64,000 nucleotides of DNA. It comes from Mesorhizobium muleiense. Its GTDB lineage: Bacteria > Pseudomonadota > Alphaproteobacteria > Rhizobiales > Rhizobiaceae. The stretch lies in the NCBI RefSeq assembly GCF_900099905.1, contig NZ_FNEE01000023.1:1-64000 (forward strand), given 5' to 3'. How positions within the stretch are numbered: position 1 is the first letter of the stretch; every line of letters starts with the position of its first letter. The position numbers and the translations under genes were made by a program. Below the pieces are notes generated by a model. It did not search any database. It had not been told where the DNA came from and was given only the letters and a program-made list of their open reading frames with translations. Of the stretch, positions 1 through 9,710 are shown piece after piece.

Positions 1-272
1 AAACGTCATTACCCTCGTCCGCAACGCGCCGATGGGAAGTCGGCCGCTTTCAACGCCATGCCGCTGCTTCCGGTCACGCAGCAGGCAACGAGAGCGTCTC
101 CTGCATCTTGGCTTTATCGTTGGCGTGTCCGCTTTCAGGATCTGTTGAAGCCAGCCCAAACGGCCGACATGTGGCGCGAAGCGGTCATCCTCCACTACGG
201 GAGTCTGCTTCGGGTCGAGGGTGCGTTTCCGAAACGGCTCAGGTCGGGCAAACCGGACGTTCAAGGACCCTG
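1..272. other. Intergenic, no gene supported
   Basis: Short open frames exist here on the plus strand, but none has a convincing ribosome-binding site or recognisable product, and they overlap each other in different frames. I see no clear promoter, repeat or RNA gene. Confidence 0.5.
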
Positions 273-1889
273 CTAAAAAGTAGCGGGCTTGCTTCGGGCG
301 GTTAAGGCCAGGAGCGCCTCCGAGAGACGTTTCTTTGCCCGTTCGACCCCGTTCTCGTCGATCGCTTCGACATCGACGAACAGGTCGAGGCCAGTCGCGT
401 GCTCGCTGATGACCTGAGGGCGCTGTGCCAGTTCACCAAGGAGGCCCTCGACTTCATAGGGGACAACCTCCCGACTGATCCCCTTCATGGCGATCGGCGC
501 CAACGGACGCGCTCGGACAAGGTCGCGCACGAGCGCATAGGTCTCATAGCTAAGGCAGATGCCGCCAGGTTCGGCAATCGATTGCAGGCGGGCCGCTAGG
601 TTCGCTTCGGCCCCGATGATCGTGTAGTCCATGCGATCATCGGAGCCAAAGTTGCCGACATTGCAATAGCCCGTGTTGATGCCCATGCGAGCTCGGAACG
701 GCTGCTCAATTCCTCGATCACGCCACAACCTGTTCAGCTGCTCTAGCCGGCGCTGCATGTCGACAGCCATGCGTAAGCAGGCCCTCGCGTCCTCCTCGAC
801 ACCCTTTGTCTCGGGGTCTCCGAAGAACACAAGAAGTGCGTCGCCGATGAACTTGTCGACCGTAGCCTCGTGCTTGAGCGCGATCATTGACATCTCGGTG
901 AAGTACTCGTTGAGGAGTGCCGTGAGGTCCTCAGGCTGGAGCCGTTCCGCGATCGCGGTGAAATCTTTGATATCTGAGAAAAAGATTGTGAGCTTCTTGC
1001 GCTCGGTCGCGATAGTCACGTCCTTTTGGCCGCTGAAGATGCTTTTATAAATTTGAGGCGAGAGATATTTGGCGATCTTCAATGAAATTGCGGCGAGAAA
1101 GTCGTTTGCCTCGGCGAGTTCCGTGTTCATGCCGTGAACCAAGGCGGACTGCCGACGCTGCAGGAAAATGAACGTCAGACCCGCCGCAGCTGCGAAGCCG
1201 AAATACAGAAGCAGATACTTGAAAGAGAGGACGTTCGCCCCGATCGGCTGGGCGACCGATATCTCCTGGATACCTCGGACATCCCCCACCTTCCAGTCTG
1301 TCTTGGGGCTGTCCGGGTGCGAGTTATGGCAGTTGACGCAGACCTGTCCCATTACTACGGGAGCCGCCGCGCGAACGTGTCGGTCAAGCAGCGAACCCGA
1401 GGCTTCGATGATGGGCTCACTTGGATTGGCGCGAAAGGCAGAGATTGCGTTGCGCTCGAATGTGTCTAGCTGGTGGGGCTCGCGGCCTTTGAAAGGTAGG
1501 TCCGAGACGAAGCGATATTTGACGGACCCGTCGTGAGCGCTGATGCGCTTGCCGAGTTCGATTGAGAGGGTTGCTGGGATAGGGATCGCACCTGGCACGT
1601 CCCGGTAATTGTGCGTCGCGGTCACGGCGCCTTCTGCTTTCAGGACCCGTCCCACGACGTCGCTGCCGTAGAATCCGCGCATGTCGTCGATGATCCGGCT
1701 GATTTCGCTGGCTTGCGTGCGCAGCATGCGTTCCGACAGATCTCGGAGGTCGAGCCAGGCTGCGACGGGCAGACCTATAAGGCCGACGACCACTGCCGCA
1801 ACCAGGAGCGGTCCCATGGTGCGTTGCTCACGCGCAATCTGTTCACCCAATCCCGCCATTGTCCAGGTTACCGCCCGCCCGTAATCCAA
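273..1889 (-). CDS. Membrane adenylate/guanylate cyclase with periplasmic haem-binding DUF3365-type sensor domain
   Basis: A 538-residue class III nucleotide cyclase. Membrane helices at about residues 26-46 and 225-244 enclose a periplasmic domain of DUF3365 (Tll0287-like) type carrying CVNCH at 184-188, a c-type haem attachment motif. The cytoplasmic half is a cyclase domain: FFSDIKDF near 303-310 supplies the first metal aspartate, FIGDALLVFFGDPE follows, and DYTIIGAEANLAARL is the purine/transition-state segment. It should make cAMP (or cGMP) in response to redox state or a haem ligand; the signal is inferred. It lies opposite a second CxxCH protein, a hybrid kinase and another cyclase, so the region looks like one signalling island. 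The first Met (1889) was kept; Met 11 or Met 25 could also start it. Confidence 0.9.
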   Translation of the reverse strand: MDYGRAVTWTMAGLGEQIAREQRTMGPLLVAAVVVGLIGLPVAAWLDLRDLSERMLRTQASEISRIIDDMRGFYGSDVVGRVLKAEGAVTATHNYRDVPGAIPIPATLSIELGKRISAHDGSVKYRFVSDLPFKGREPHQLDTFERNAISAFRANPSEPIIEASGSLLDRHVRAAAPVVMGQVCVNCHNSHPDSPKTDWKVGDVRGIQEISVAQPIGANVLSFKYLLLYFGFAAAAGLTFIFLQRRQSALVHGMNTELAEANDFLAAISLKIAKYLSPQIYKSIFSGQKDVTIATERKKLTIFFSDIKDFTAIAERLQPEDLTALLNEYFTEMSMIALKHEATVDKFIGDALLVFFGDPETKGVEEDARACLRMAVDMQRRLEQLNRLWRDRGIEQPFRARMGINTGYCNVGNFGSDDRMDYTIIGAEANLAARLQSIAEPGGICLSYETYALVRDLVRARPLAPIAMKGISREVVPYEVEGLLGELAQRPQVISEHATGLDLFVDVEAIDENGVERAKKRLSEALLALTARSKPATF

Positions 1890-2254
1890 TACCTGAACTA
1901 TACCTTCATTCGCGGCTCGCTACCAGCGCCAGTGGCTCGGTGAGAACACGATGGGGCCGGAAGCGGACTTGCGGCTTCGAGGCCTGGAATGTGAGAAGCG
2001 GACATTCAGGCGCCCCCCATGCATCGACGTGAACTGATCCGTTAACGACCTTCCTGACATCGCGCTTCAACGTCCGCACAGGGGGAGAATGCTGTCATTG
2101 TTGCGCAGTCGTGGAGCGACGAGCCACTGAATCACGATCTGCGAGCAGGTAACGATCGGCCAGCGCCGTGATCACTCGGGATCAGTTCGACTCGCCGCCG
2201 CGGGGACAATGAGACCTTGGCATGCGACATGGCAGATACTGTGGGCTGGACAAA
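1890..2254. other. Intergenic between divergent/convergent signalling and DUF1127 genes
   Basis: About 365 bases upstream of the cyclase and downstream of the DUF1127 gene. It must hold the cyclase promoter, but no consensus promoter stands out. No credible gene, tRNA or terminator seen. Confidence 0.4.
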
Positions 2255-2533
2255 TCATGGGCCGGCCGCATTCCGCCCCGACCCGGAACTCGGATTGGGA
2301 GGCTTTGACAAAGCGCACGTGATTTCGTCGCGTGAGATACCAATGTCGTTAAGAATGTCATCCGGTGACCGGCTCAACCCGTCCGTTATCATCCACATAG
2401 CTTTTCGCTCGGCGCGAAGGCGGAACCATCCGCGAATGTAGCCAATGGTGCCATTATGAAAACTTGTCCACATCGAAGTCATCTTAATCATCTGCTCGAA
2501 CACACGGCACGGAACGGCACTGGCGGTATTCAC
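2255..2533 (-). CDS. DUF1127 (YjiS-like) small protein
   Basis: A 92-residue basic protein with a DUF1127/YjiS-like core around residues 38-75: arginine-rich segment, ERKAMWMITDGL, then LNDIGISRDEI, which matches the family signature of a short helix followed by L-x-DIG-(I/L)-xR-xEI. Family members in rhizobia are small Arg-rich proteins, some of which act in RNA turnover and phosphate or carbon metabolism; which applies here is unknown. Met 16 or Met 19 are possible later starts that would remove a poorly conserved N-terminus. The C-terminal tail after the motif is longer than usual. Confidence 0.65.
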   Translation of the reverse strand: MNTASAVPCRVFEQMIKMTSMWTSFHNGTIGYIRGWFRLRAERKAMWMITDGLSRSPDDILNDIGISRDEITCALSKPPNPSSGSGRNAAGP

Positions 2534-2581
2534 CGCGAGAAGGACCGGTTACGTCGCATCTGACTCGTCTCAATTCCGAAC

Positions 2582-2671
2582 TTATCGGTCTCGTCCGGCT
2601 GGGCGCACCGCGGCGGCAGCGACTGCAACCGCGCCGGCGAGGGTTGAAATGCTGATTGTTTTTCGTAACAT
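2582..2671 (-). CDS. Tiny secreted peptide or remnant of a secreted protein
   Basis: A 29-codon reading frame beginning MLRKTISISTLAGAV with a good ribosome-binding site (AAAGGAAAC, about 7 nt before the ATG). The product is almost entirely a signal-peptide-like segment (basic N-terminus, Ala/Val-rich core) followed by a few Arg-rich residues. It may be a genuine micropeptide or the 5' end of a small periplasmic protein that has lost its frame. No homologue recognised. Confidence 0.3.
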   Translation of the reverse strand: MLRKTISISTLAGAVAVAAAAVRPAGRDR

Positions 2672-3092
2672 AGTTCTGTTTCCTTTCAGCGATGATGGTT
2701 CATCAGCGATCAAGATGACATGCATAGGTTGTGCCGGCCGACAACATAAGGCCAGAACCATCATCTTCTTCTACAAACAATTGCTATGCTAAGTTTACGG
2801 TGCGTGAGGTTGCGCTCGAACACAACGAGTATATATTTCAAAGCTAATTTTCTAGCTTTAGCAAGCTATATTTTAACGGCAAGCTTGACAAATCCACCGC
2901 TAACCTCCCGGTGCTCTACCCAGGTGGTCAAGAGACGTTCGGCAAAAACGGGTTTGCGGGCCAGGGCCGCTTCGGAGCGGGCGGCGGATGCTTCGTTCCT
3001 TCTCTCACCGCTTGCGCATGGGCGTTTGTCGCTACGCTATCGGCCCGCGTCGTGCTATACTTTTTGTTTGGCTTCCTTCGACGGGAACGGAG
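2672..3092. other. AT-rich intergenic upstream of the DUF3365 operon
   Basis: About 420 bases, the first half clearly more AT-rich than the genome average (around 2820-2880, with TAGCTTT/AAGCTA inverted motifs). It probably carries the promoter of the DUF3365-kinase-receiver-cyclase operon. Open frames that begin earlier than 3093 lack a ribosome-binding site. Confidence 0.4.
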
Positions 3093-3851
3093 ATGTTCGA
3101 CCTGTCAACCTTGACGCGGAGAAGCATTGGCGTTGCTCTTGTCGGTTGCGCGTTCCTCGCGCCGGCTGCCATGGGAGCGGTTACTGAAGATGTCGCGATG
3201 GGAATCCGCCTTGCGGAATTGCTTCGCGCGGGGCGAAGCGTTGTCTCCAACTATCAGACACTAATCAACGATCCCGCACTTGGCGACAAGCACCTCGACA
3301 GCGAGCGTTTTGCGAGCGAGGCCATCGCCGTTTACTCAAAAAACACCGGCCAGGACCCGTTTTCCGGCGAATTGACCAAACGCGACCGGCGTCTGCTTGA
3401 GGCCCAGATTGGGGCTATGCGGGAGGTGGTGGACGAGCAGCAAGATGACATCAACCGCTCTGGGATCGGGTTCAAGGGCTTCGTGCCGGCCGTTTTCGCG
3501 CGTCTGTTGAATGAGAAATTCGCCGCCAAGGTTGGCAACGAAGCTCTGGTGCGCGTGACTGCGCCCGAACAACTCGTGCGCAACCGCAAATCTCTTCCGG
3601 ACGCTTGGGAAGCCAGCGTCATCGTAAGCGTCTTTTCAGATCCGAAGAGAGCAAAAGGCGAAGCCTACACGGACGTGACCGAGGTGGAGGGACGCCCGGC
3701 ATTTCGAATGCTCCTGCCCGAATACTATACGGAGTCGTGTCTTTCCTGCCACGGCGAGCCGAAGGGCGAGATCGACATAACTGGATATCCCAAGGAGGGC
3801 GGAAAAGCCGGCGATCTGGGGGGCGCAATCAGCATCGTCTTGTTCAAATGA
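3093..3851 (+). CDS. Secreted DUF3365 haem-binding sensor protein
   Basis: A 252-residue exported protein. I chose the ATG at 3093 because GGGAACGGAG sits just before it and it opens directly on a signal peptide ending near AAMGA. The mature part is a DUF3365-type domain ending with [10 protein letters not shown], a single c-type haem attachment motif near the C-terminus. The stop overlaps the start of the hybrid kinase (ATGA), so the two are translationally coupled; this is most simply the periplasmic redox or ligand sensor for that kinase. The same domain is fused to the cyclase encoded at 273-1889. Confidence 0.85.
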   Translation: MFDLSTLTRRSIGVALVGCAFLAPAAMGAVTEDVAMGIRLAELLRAGRSVVSNYQTLINDPALGDKHLDSERFASEAIAVYSKNTGQDPFSGELTKRDRRLLEAQIGAMREVVDEQQDDINRSGIGFKGFVPAVFARLLNEKFAAKVGNEALVRVTAPEQLVRNRKSLPDAWEASVIVSVFSDPKRAKGEAYTDVTEVEGRPAFRMLLPEYYTESCLSCHGEPKGEIDITGYPKEGGKAGDLGGAISIVLFK

Positions 3852-6268
3852 GCGTCCTGGAACAGACACCCCACGAGGTGGAAGCCATACCGGTGCCGTC
3901 GAAATCCCTGGGACGTCGCCTTGCCAGTCTGCCGATCGCGGCCCGCGTAGCTGCACTGACAGCGGCCGGCCTTATCAGTCTCATCGTATCTTCCATCCTT
4001 CTCACGCAGGCGCTTTATCGCAGTGCCGACCGCACCGCAGACACTAAGGCATTGTTCGATCTCGCGGCGACTGCGGCTGCGGCGCACGTGACCTTTGGCG
4101 AATTGCGATACTGGCTCACCGATTTGTCGGTCAGCTTGCTAATGAACTCCCAGCGGAATGCCGAGCAGGCGCGTGAGCGACTGCTGGACCAACTGGACGG
4201 CCTTTCGAAATTATCCCCCGATGCAGTGAGGGAAATCCGTGTCGAGATCGATGACTACGTCAAAAGGGCACTAGAGGCGGCGGACAGCTATACCCAGGAT
4301 AACCGCATCATTGGAAACGCTCTCCTGGCCGAGGCGCGAACCCACAGCACAAATGTCGATGCCGCCCTTAACAAACTTGTCGAGCAAGTGAGCGCCGAGG
4401 CAGAAGCCGCTCGCAACGAGGCTGTAAGGCTAGCCCAGAAAACCGCGACTACCGCTGCCATTCTGGTGGTCATCGTGCTGTTGATTGGGTCGCTTCTTAC
4501 AATCCTTGTCCTTCGCTCGATCATTGGCCCGTTACGGCGGCTGAACCGGGTCATCGGCGAACTGACGCAAGGACGCTACGATATTGAAATACCGATTGAG
4601 GGAGGCGACGAACTCGGCGCAATGTCGCGGACGCTTCGACTTTTTCGCGCGGGCGCGATTGAAAAGAAACGACTGGAAGACGAGGCGGAGCAGCAACGAC
4701 GGACGATCGCAGCGGCGCTTGAGGCCATTTCTGACGGATTTGTCCTATTCGATCCGCAGGACAGGGTCATCCTGGCCAACAGCAAATTTTGCGAATTCTT
4801 CCCTGACCATGCGCGAGCTTCTCTTCCAGGGCAAAGCTTCCAAGAAATCTTGGAGCAACGCCTGGCAGGCGGGCAAGTCGACCTTGCGGGCGCGTCGCCA
4901 GAGGAGTGGATTGCCCAGCGGTTACACATCCACAAGGACCCGGCGGGCTTCGTCGGCGAGGATCGCTTTGGCGACAGATGGGTTCGCGTAAGCAGGCGAA
5001 AAACGCCTGACGGCGGCGCGGTCGCCGTTTACACCGACATCACGGAATTGAAACTGAGACAAGACGAACTCGAGCGCGCCAAGAGCCGTGCTGAATCGAC
5101 GAATGAAGCCAAGAGCCGCTTCGTCGCATCCGTCAGCCACGAACTGCGTACGCCGCTGAACGCGATTATTGGCTACAGCGAGATGCTGATCGAAGATGCG
5201 AGCGACCAGCACATGGTGGAATTCGTTCCGGAACTGAAGAAGATCGCCGCGGCTGGTCGCCATCTCCTGGGGCTCATCAACGACATCCTCGACTTGTCGA
5301 AGATCGAGGCGAACAAGATGGAAATTTTCTTGGAAACGTTCGACGTCGCCGATTTGATGCGCGACGTCCAGGCCACAGTCGCGCCTCTGATGGCGAAAAA
5401 CCGAAACGGTTTCGTACTGGACCTCGAGGACGACCTCGGGAAAATGCATTCGGACCAGACGAAGTTGCGTCAGAACCTGTTTAACCTGCTCAGCAACGCC
5501 GCCAAGTTTACCGAAGGGGGTCGAGTAACACTCGCGGTGCGTCGCGACAGGCGACCAAACGGCGATTGGCTGATATTCAAAGTGTCCGACACCGGGATCG
5601 GAATGACGTCGGAGCAGCAGGAACGGCTCTTCGACGCTTTTACGCAGGCGGACGCATCCACCACTCGCAACTATGGCGGAACGGGGCTTGGCCTCAGCAT
5701 AACCCGGAGTTTTAGCCGAATGATCGGAGGCGTTGTAAAGGTCGAGAGCGAACTCGGAAAAGGCTCGACCTTCACAATGGAGATTCCAGCCGAGTTCAAA
5801 AAAGAATCTAGCGAGCAACACCCCTCCGAAGCTGTGCCGTTGCCGCCACGAGACAAGGCGGTTCTGATCATAGATGATGAACCAGCCGCCCGAACCGTCA
5901 TCGCCAGCGCCTTGGCGGAGGCGGGACTGGCATCGTTCGAAGCAGCAAGCGGCGAGGAAGGAATAGCCGCTGCTCGAGCGCATCGCCCCGCGGCGATCAT
6001 TCTCGACATCATCATGCCGCATCAGGACGGCTGGTCAGTGCTGCGATCTCTGAAGAACGATAGGGAGCTTTGCGAGATTCCTGTGATCCTTGCGACGATA
6101 CTTGCAGATCGCGAACTCGGCCTCTCACTCGGGGCGGTTGAATACCTGACGAAGCCGATCGACACCGAGAAGCTGATTCAAACAATTGAGGCTTGCGGCG
6201 GTGGCAACCGCGATGTGCTTGTAATTGATGACGACCAAGCCTCCGCGATTTCCTTCGGCGTATCCTGA
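3848..6268 (+). CDS. Hybrid sensor histidine kinase (HAMP-PAS-HisKA-HATPase-REC), second receiver frameshifted
   Basis: The visible product is 806 residues, starting at the ATG that overlaps the DUF3365 stop. Order: membrane helix ~32-55, periplasmic helical region, helix ~201-222, HAMP ~223-275, PAS ~290-405, HisKA with [19 protein letters not shown] (phospho-His ~430), HATPase with [15 protein letters not shown] and GGTGLGL, then a receiver with LIIDDE and phospho-Asp in ILDIIMP (~719). A second receiver begins (DVLVIDDD) but the frame stops 15 residues later. The rest of that receiver is intact one frame over from 6244. Loss of one C near 6243 explains the break. Partner outputs are probably the stand-alone receiver and the receiver-cyclase just downstream. 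Confidence 0.88.
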   Translation: MSVLEQTPHEVEAIPVPSKSLGRRLASLPIAARVAALTAAGLISLIVSSILLTQALYRSADRTADTKALFDLAATAAAAHVTFGELRYWLTDLSVSLLMNSQRNAEQARERLLDQLDGLSKLSPDAVREIRVEIDDYVKRALEAADSYTQDNRIIGNALLAEARTHSTNVDAALNKLVEQVSAEAEAARNEAVRLAQKTATTAAILVVIVLLIGSLLTILVLRSIIGPLRRLNRVIGELTQGRYDIEIPIEGGDELGAMSRTLRLFRAGAIEKKRLEDEAEQQRRTIAAALEAISDGFVLFDPQDRVILANSKFCEFFPDHARASLPGQSFQEILEQRLAGGQVDLAGASPEEWIAQRLHIHKDPAGFVGEDRFGDRWVRVSRRKTPDGGAVAVYTDITELKLRQDELERAKSRAESTNEAKSRFVASVSHELRTPLNAIIGYSEMLIEDASDQHMVEFVPELKKIAAAGRHLLGLINDILDLSKIEANKMEIFLETFDVADLMRDVQATVAPLMAKNRNGFVLDLEDDLGKMHSDQTKLRQNLFNLLSNAAKFTEGGRVTLAVRRDRRPNGDWLIFKVSDTGIGMTSEQQERLFDAFTQADASTTRNYGGTGLGLSITRSFSRMIGGVVKVESELGKGSTFTMEIPAEFKKESSEQHPSEAVPLPPRDKAVLIIDDEPAARTVIASALAEAGLASFEAASGEEGIAAARAHRPAAIILDIIMPHQDGWSVLRSLKNDRELCEIPVILATILADRELGLSLGAVEYLTKPIDTEKLIQTIEACGGGNRDVLVIDDDQASAISFGVS

Positions 6269-6579
6269 TCAAGAAGGATTGGCGGGTTCACGAGGCAAGC
6301 GACGGCGTGCGCGGCCTTGGCCTGATGAAACGGTTGTTGCCGCGCCTGGTGGTGCTTGATCTGCTGATGCCCGAAATGGACGGATTTCAGACATTGAGTG
6401 AGATGCAGCAGACGCCCGAACTGCAGAACATTCCGGTGGTCGTAGTTACCTCGAAAGATCTGTCGATGAACGAGCTCGAATGGCTCCGCGATAGGGCGGT
6501 TGCCGTTGTGACCAAGGGCGCGAACAGCAGGTCTCAATTGGTCAAGGCGCTCGAACGCCAGATTTCCGCGGCCGAGTAG
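6244..6579 (+). pseudogene. C-terminal part of the hybrid kinase's second receiver, out of frame
   Basis: Read from 6244 the frame gives [20 protein letters not shown], then LVVLDLLMPEMDGF (phospho-acceptor Asp), VVVVTSKDLS and VVTKGANSRSQLVKALERQI, the rest of a CheY-like fold that begins in the preceding gene. It has no start of its own before an internal ATG at 6307. With one base restored at about 6243 the kinase would be roughly 910 residues with two receivers. Either a genuine mutation or a sequencing indel. Confidence 0.75.
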
Positions 6580-6628
6580 GCTGGCCCGGCATCTCAGTTC
6601 GTTGACCCATCGTTAGAAGGGGCCGAAG

Positions 6629-7000
6629 ATGACGAGAATCCTTCTGGTGGAAGACAACGAAATGAATCGCGACATGCTCTCGCGGCGGTTGTCGCGGCGT
6701 GGGTTCGAAGTGCTTATTGCAGAAAACGGACAATCCGGCGTGGAACTAACCATTTCGGAAAGACCGGATCTGATCCTTATGGATATGAGCCTGCCCGTGA
6801 TGGACGGATGGGAGGCGACACGGCGGATCAAGGCTGATCCGGCCACCTCCGGGATTCCTATAATCGCGCTTTCTGCACATGCTATGACCAGCGATCGGGA
6901 ATTGGCGCTTGAGGCCGGCTGCGATGACTACGACAGCAAGCCGGTGGACCTGCCGAGGCTCGTCCAAAAAATCGAACAATTGCTTGCCGCAAATCCGTGA
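6629..7000 (+). CDS. Single-domain response regulator (CheY/DivK-like)
   Basis: A 123-residue stand-alone receiver: LLVEDNEMNRDML acidic pocket at the N-terminus, phospho-acceptor Asp in LILMDMSLPVMDGWEATRRI, switch residues in IIALSAHAM and the conserved lysine in YDSKPVD. It has no output domain, so it probably passes phosphate between the upstream hybrid kinase and another protein, or acts by protein contact. It is 49 nt after the broken kinase and 25 nt before the receiver-cyclase, in one operon. GAAGGGGCCGAAG precedes the ATG. Confidence 0.92.
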   Translation: MTRILLVEDNEMNRDMLSRRLSRRGFEVLIAENGQSGVELTISERPDLILMDMSLPVMDGWEATRRIKADPATSGIPIIALSAHAMTSDRELALEAGCDDYDSKPVDLPRLVQKIEQLLAANP

Positions 7001-7025
7001 GCCGCCGAGTCGGCGGATTGGAGAC

Positions 7026-8591
7026 ATGACTGCCAAGAATGAGTTCCAACGCCACGCAATAGCCGCCCATCTGGCGCAGACGCTTGCTGGACCAGCACGG
7101 GCAATCTCGGGATTTCAGGAACTGCTGCTAGAACAGGTGCAGAACCACAGTCTGGTGCACATCACTCCAGATCTTGAGAGGGTCGGCGCCGCTGCCCGGC
7201 AATTGAACAGCCTCATCGACAGCTTGATCCATGGCAAAGCCGACTATCCGGACCATGCAGGGCGCGAGATCGAGGCGAAACTGCGCCACGATTTGCGAAC
7301 ACCACTCAACGCGATTATCGGCTACTCCGAAATGATCCTTGAAGAAGCCGAAGAATTGCACGAACACGCATTGGACGAAGATGTCAGGGTGATGCTCGCG
7401 GCTGCGGCCGAACTGTTGGCGCATGTCGATGCAATTGCCGGCCTATCGCGCGCCAGCGACAACGAAGGGCTGTGGACGACGGATCAGGCAGAGATCGATG
7501 CAGCAGGGCTCGAAAGGGCGCTGGGCAAGACGGAGCGCGATGCATTCTCAGGACGCAACGGTAGAATACTTGTCGTCGACGACATCGGCAGTAACCGCGA
7601 TCTTCTCTCGCGCCGCTTGCTGCACGACGGTCATCAGGTAGTCACTGCCGAGTCAGGCCTGTCCGCGCTGACCCGCCTTGCGGAATATGAATTCGACCTT
7701 GTTCTGTTGGACATACTGATGCCGGACATGAACGGCATCGAGGTGCTCTCGCGATTGAAAGCTGAGCGCCGGTGGCGGCATATCCCGGTCATTATGATAT
7801 CGGGGCTGAACGAAGTCGACGCCGTGGTCCGCTGCATCGAGGCGGGAGCCGACGACTACTTGCTTAAACCTTTCAATCCGGTCCTGCTGCGCGCCCGGAT
7901 CAACTCCAGTCTGGAGAAGAAGCGTTGGCGCGACCGCGAGCACCAGTATCTTCAGCGGATCGAGGCGGAAAAGCGGCGGGCCGACTCGCTTCTTCATGCC
8001 GTCCTGCCCGGTCAAATCGTTGCGCGGCTGCAAGGGGGCGAGGAGATCATTGCGGATAGGTTCGAGGAAGTGACCATCCTTTTTGCCGATATTGTCGGTT
8101 TCTCGCCTATCGCAGCGAAATTGCCGGCATCCGACCTTATCAAGCGCCTCGACCGGATGTTCAGCATGTTCGACGCGCTGGCGGAGAAGCATTCCGTGGA
8201 GAAGATCAAGACTATAGGGGACGCGTATATGGCCGCTTGTGGTCTTCCGGAGCCGGTGGCCGATCACGCCGACAGGACCGTGGCGCTGGGAAAATCCATG
8301 CTGGACTCGTTGAGGCTCTTGGCGTCGGGCAGCGATAGTTTTCGTGTCCGAATCGGCGTACACACTGGACCGGTGATCGCCGGTCTGATCGGCCGACATC
8401 GGTTCGTCTATGATGTCTGGGGCGAAACCGTGAACATCGCAAGCCGACTCGAGTCCCAGGGCGTAGCCGACCGCATGCAAATCTCGGAGGCAACCAGACG
8501 CGCTCTGCACGCCTCTTGGGAGCTAGAACCGCGCTGCACTGTGGAACTGAGAGGCGTCGGCAAGATGGAGACCTATCTCGTTCGACACTGA
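7026..8591 (+). CDS. Receiver-adenylate cyclase fusion with kinase-dimerisation-like N-terminus
   Basis: A 521-residue soluble protein. Residues ~70-130 resemble a HisKA dimerisation segment ([18 protein letters not shown], His ~87), but no ATPase domain follows. Residues ~179-300 are a receiver with VVDDIGSNRDLL, phospho-Asp ~229 in LLDILMPDMNGIE and the lysine in LLKPF. Residues ~345-521 are a class III cyclase domain (VTILFADIVGFSPIA, KIKTIGDAYMAACG, VRIGVHTGPVIAGLIG, VWGETVNIASRLES). It should turn phosphorelay input into cyclic nucleotide. I chose the ATG at 7026 after the upstream stop rather than earlier starts inside the receiver gene. It is the output end of the operon starting at 3093. 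Confidence 0.9.
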   Translation: MTAKNEFQRHAIAAHLAQTLAGPARAISGFQELLLEQVQNHSLVHITPDLERVGAAARQLNSLIDSLIHGKADYPDHAGREIEAKLRHDLRTPLNAIIGYSEMILEEAEELHEHALDEDVRVMLAAAAELLAHVDAIAGLSRASDNEGLWTTDQAEIDAAGLERALGKTERDAFSGRNGRILVVDDIGSNRDLLSRRLLHDGHQVVTAESGLSALTRLAEYEFDLVLLDILMPDMNGIEVLSRLKAERRWRHIPVIMISGLNEVDAVVRCIEAGADDYLLKPFNPVLLRARINSSLEKKRWRDREHQYLQRIEAEKRRADSLLHAVLPGQIVARLQGGEEIIADRFEEVTILFADIVGFSPIAAKLPASDLIKRLDRMFSMFDALAEKHSVEKIKTIGDAYMAACGLPEPVADHADRTVALGKSMLDSLRLLASGSDSFRVRIGVHTGPVIAGLIGRHRFVYDVWGETVNIASRLESQGVADRMQISEATRRALHASWELEPRCTVELRGVGKMETYLVRH

Positions 8592-9121
8592 TGTCTGATT
8601 TCCTCAAAGCGACGCGTAAGCGAGTAGCTTACGGCACCGGCGTTGAGAGGCTATCACTACCATAGCATTCGCGAATCGAAGAGCAGATTAACCAGCGTCC
8701 GTGTCATCATCAGCATGACTGGGTTAGGCTCGGCGGACTTGGCTACCCCACCCGTCCCATCCATATCGAATTTAGGTCATGGGTTGCTGGCGAGCCTGGA
8801 GGCCTATGTCGAGACGGGCTTTCTGTGCTTCCGCCGCATCTCCAAGCGGAAGTTCATCCATCTGTGATGGTAGAGAATAACGCCAGAGCTATCGCGACAC
8901 GGGTGCTGATCTGCCGTGGCACCATACGTCCGGAACGTGTCCGAGACGCGACCTCCATAGCGATGGCCGCGCAAGTCCGATTATGGCGCAACCAGGACCA
9001 AAAGCTTCGCGCTGCCGATGTCCGCTTTCGAGTAACAGCGAAATTGCTTCGAATGACCAAGATGGGCGCTAAGCCGACCTTCGAACGGCACGATTGAACA
9101 CGCGTCCTGCTACCGTCATCT
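8592..9121. other. Intergenic, no supported gene
   Basis: About 530 bases with overlapping short open frames on both strands, none with a family signature. A small perfect hairpin (CGTAAGC/GCTTACG, about 8612-8631) follows the cyclase stop and might mark transcript ends, but no T-run follows it. Confidence 0.45.
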
Positions 9122-9310
9122 CTAAGCGCTTACCGCGTCGCCCGGCGCCATCCCTCCACGGCGGCAAAGCCGCACCTGCAGATGCCCGTTCAGCACGATC
9201 ATTTCCTTGAGTGCCTTCACCGCGTCGCCCTTGTGCTGTGCAATGAATTTTTCTGCAACTACCTGAAGGGCGGCTTCCTGGCGGCTGTCCAGCGTCACGA
9301 TGTGGTCCAT
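9122..9310 (-). CDS. Small conserved-looking hypothetical protein
   Basis: A 62-residue protein starting MDHIVTLDSRQEAALQVV. The start at 9310 has a strong GGAGG seven bases upstream; the longer frame starting at 9367 has none. The sequence looks like a helical domain (AEKFIAQHKGDAVKALKEMI) with a basic tail. Function unknown. A LexA-type box lies about 30-45 nt upstream, so it may be damage-inducible. Confidence 0.6.
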   Translation of the reverse strand: MDHIVTLDSRQEAALQVVAEKFIAQHKGDAVKALKEMIVLNGHLQVRLCRRGGMAPGDAVSA

Positions 9311-9341
9311 GGCGATGCCTCCGACCGTTTCTGTCCAAATT

Positions 9342-9356
9342 GAACAAAACGGGAAC
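9342..9356. promoter_or_regulatory. Putative LexA (SOS) box GAAC-N7-GAAC
   Basis: GAAC at 9342-9345 and GAAC at 9353-9356 with exactly seven bases between, the direct-repeat operator described for alphaproteobacterial LexA (GTTC-N7-GTTC on the other strand). It sits in the divergent region between the small gene ending at 9122 and the two-gene plus-strand unit starting at 9446, beside an SRAP-domain gene. Confidence 0.55.
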
Positions 9357-9445
9357 AAAAAAGTCAAGTGTGAATTGACTCCGCGAGGAATGCCTTCCTA
9401 TTTGGCAGAGGTGGGGCGGTTGCTCACAAACTGGGGAGAGCCGCG

Positions 9446-9706
9446 ATGGGCAGACGAAAAAGCCGGTTCGACAGGCTGTCGGCGAGGCATGCCGAGGCGA
9501 TCATCAGCGACGCTCTCAGCCTGCGCAGGACGGTGCTTTCGTCGCAACTGCATCTGAAGGCGCATGGCGAGCTGTTTTGGCAGCTTTGCGGGCTTGTCGA
9601 GAAATTGCATGAGGTGATGGCCAGCGTAGCGGAAAAGGAGCCCGATTTCCGGATGCCGGATCTTGGCCTGCTTCCGCTTCCCGAGGGCTATTTGACTCGG
9701 AAATGA
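9446..9706 (+). CDS. Hypothetical protein
   Basis: An 86-residue protein (MGRRKSRFDRLSARHAEAI...). GGGGAGAG precedes the ATG. Mostly helical, with an aromatic/leucine-rich middle (LFWQLCGLVEKLHEVM). No family recognised. It is 4 nt from the next gene and about 90 nt downstream of the LexA-like box, suggesting a two-gene damage-inducible unit. Confidence 0.6.
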   Translation: MGRRKSRFDRLSARHAEAIISDALSLRRTVLSSQLHLKAHGELFWQLCGLVEKLHEVMASVAEKEPDFRMPDLGLLPLPEGYLTRK

Positions 9707-9710
9707 GGCC

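Noticed and set aside
8643-9097. Overlapping short frames on both strands
   Set aside because: No ribosome-binding sites, no domain signals, unlike the codon pattern of neighbouring genes.
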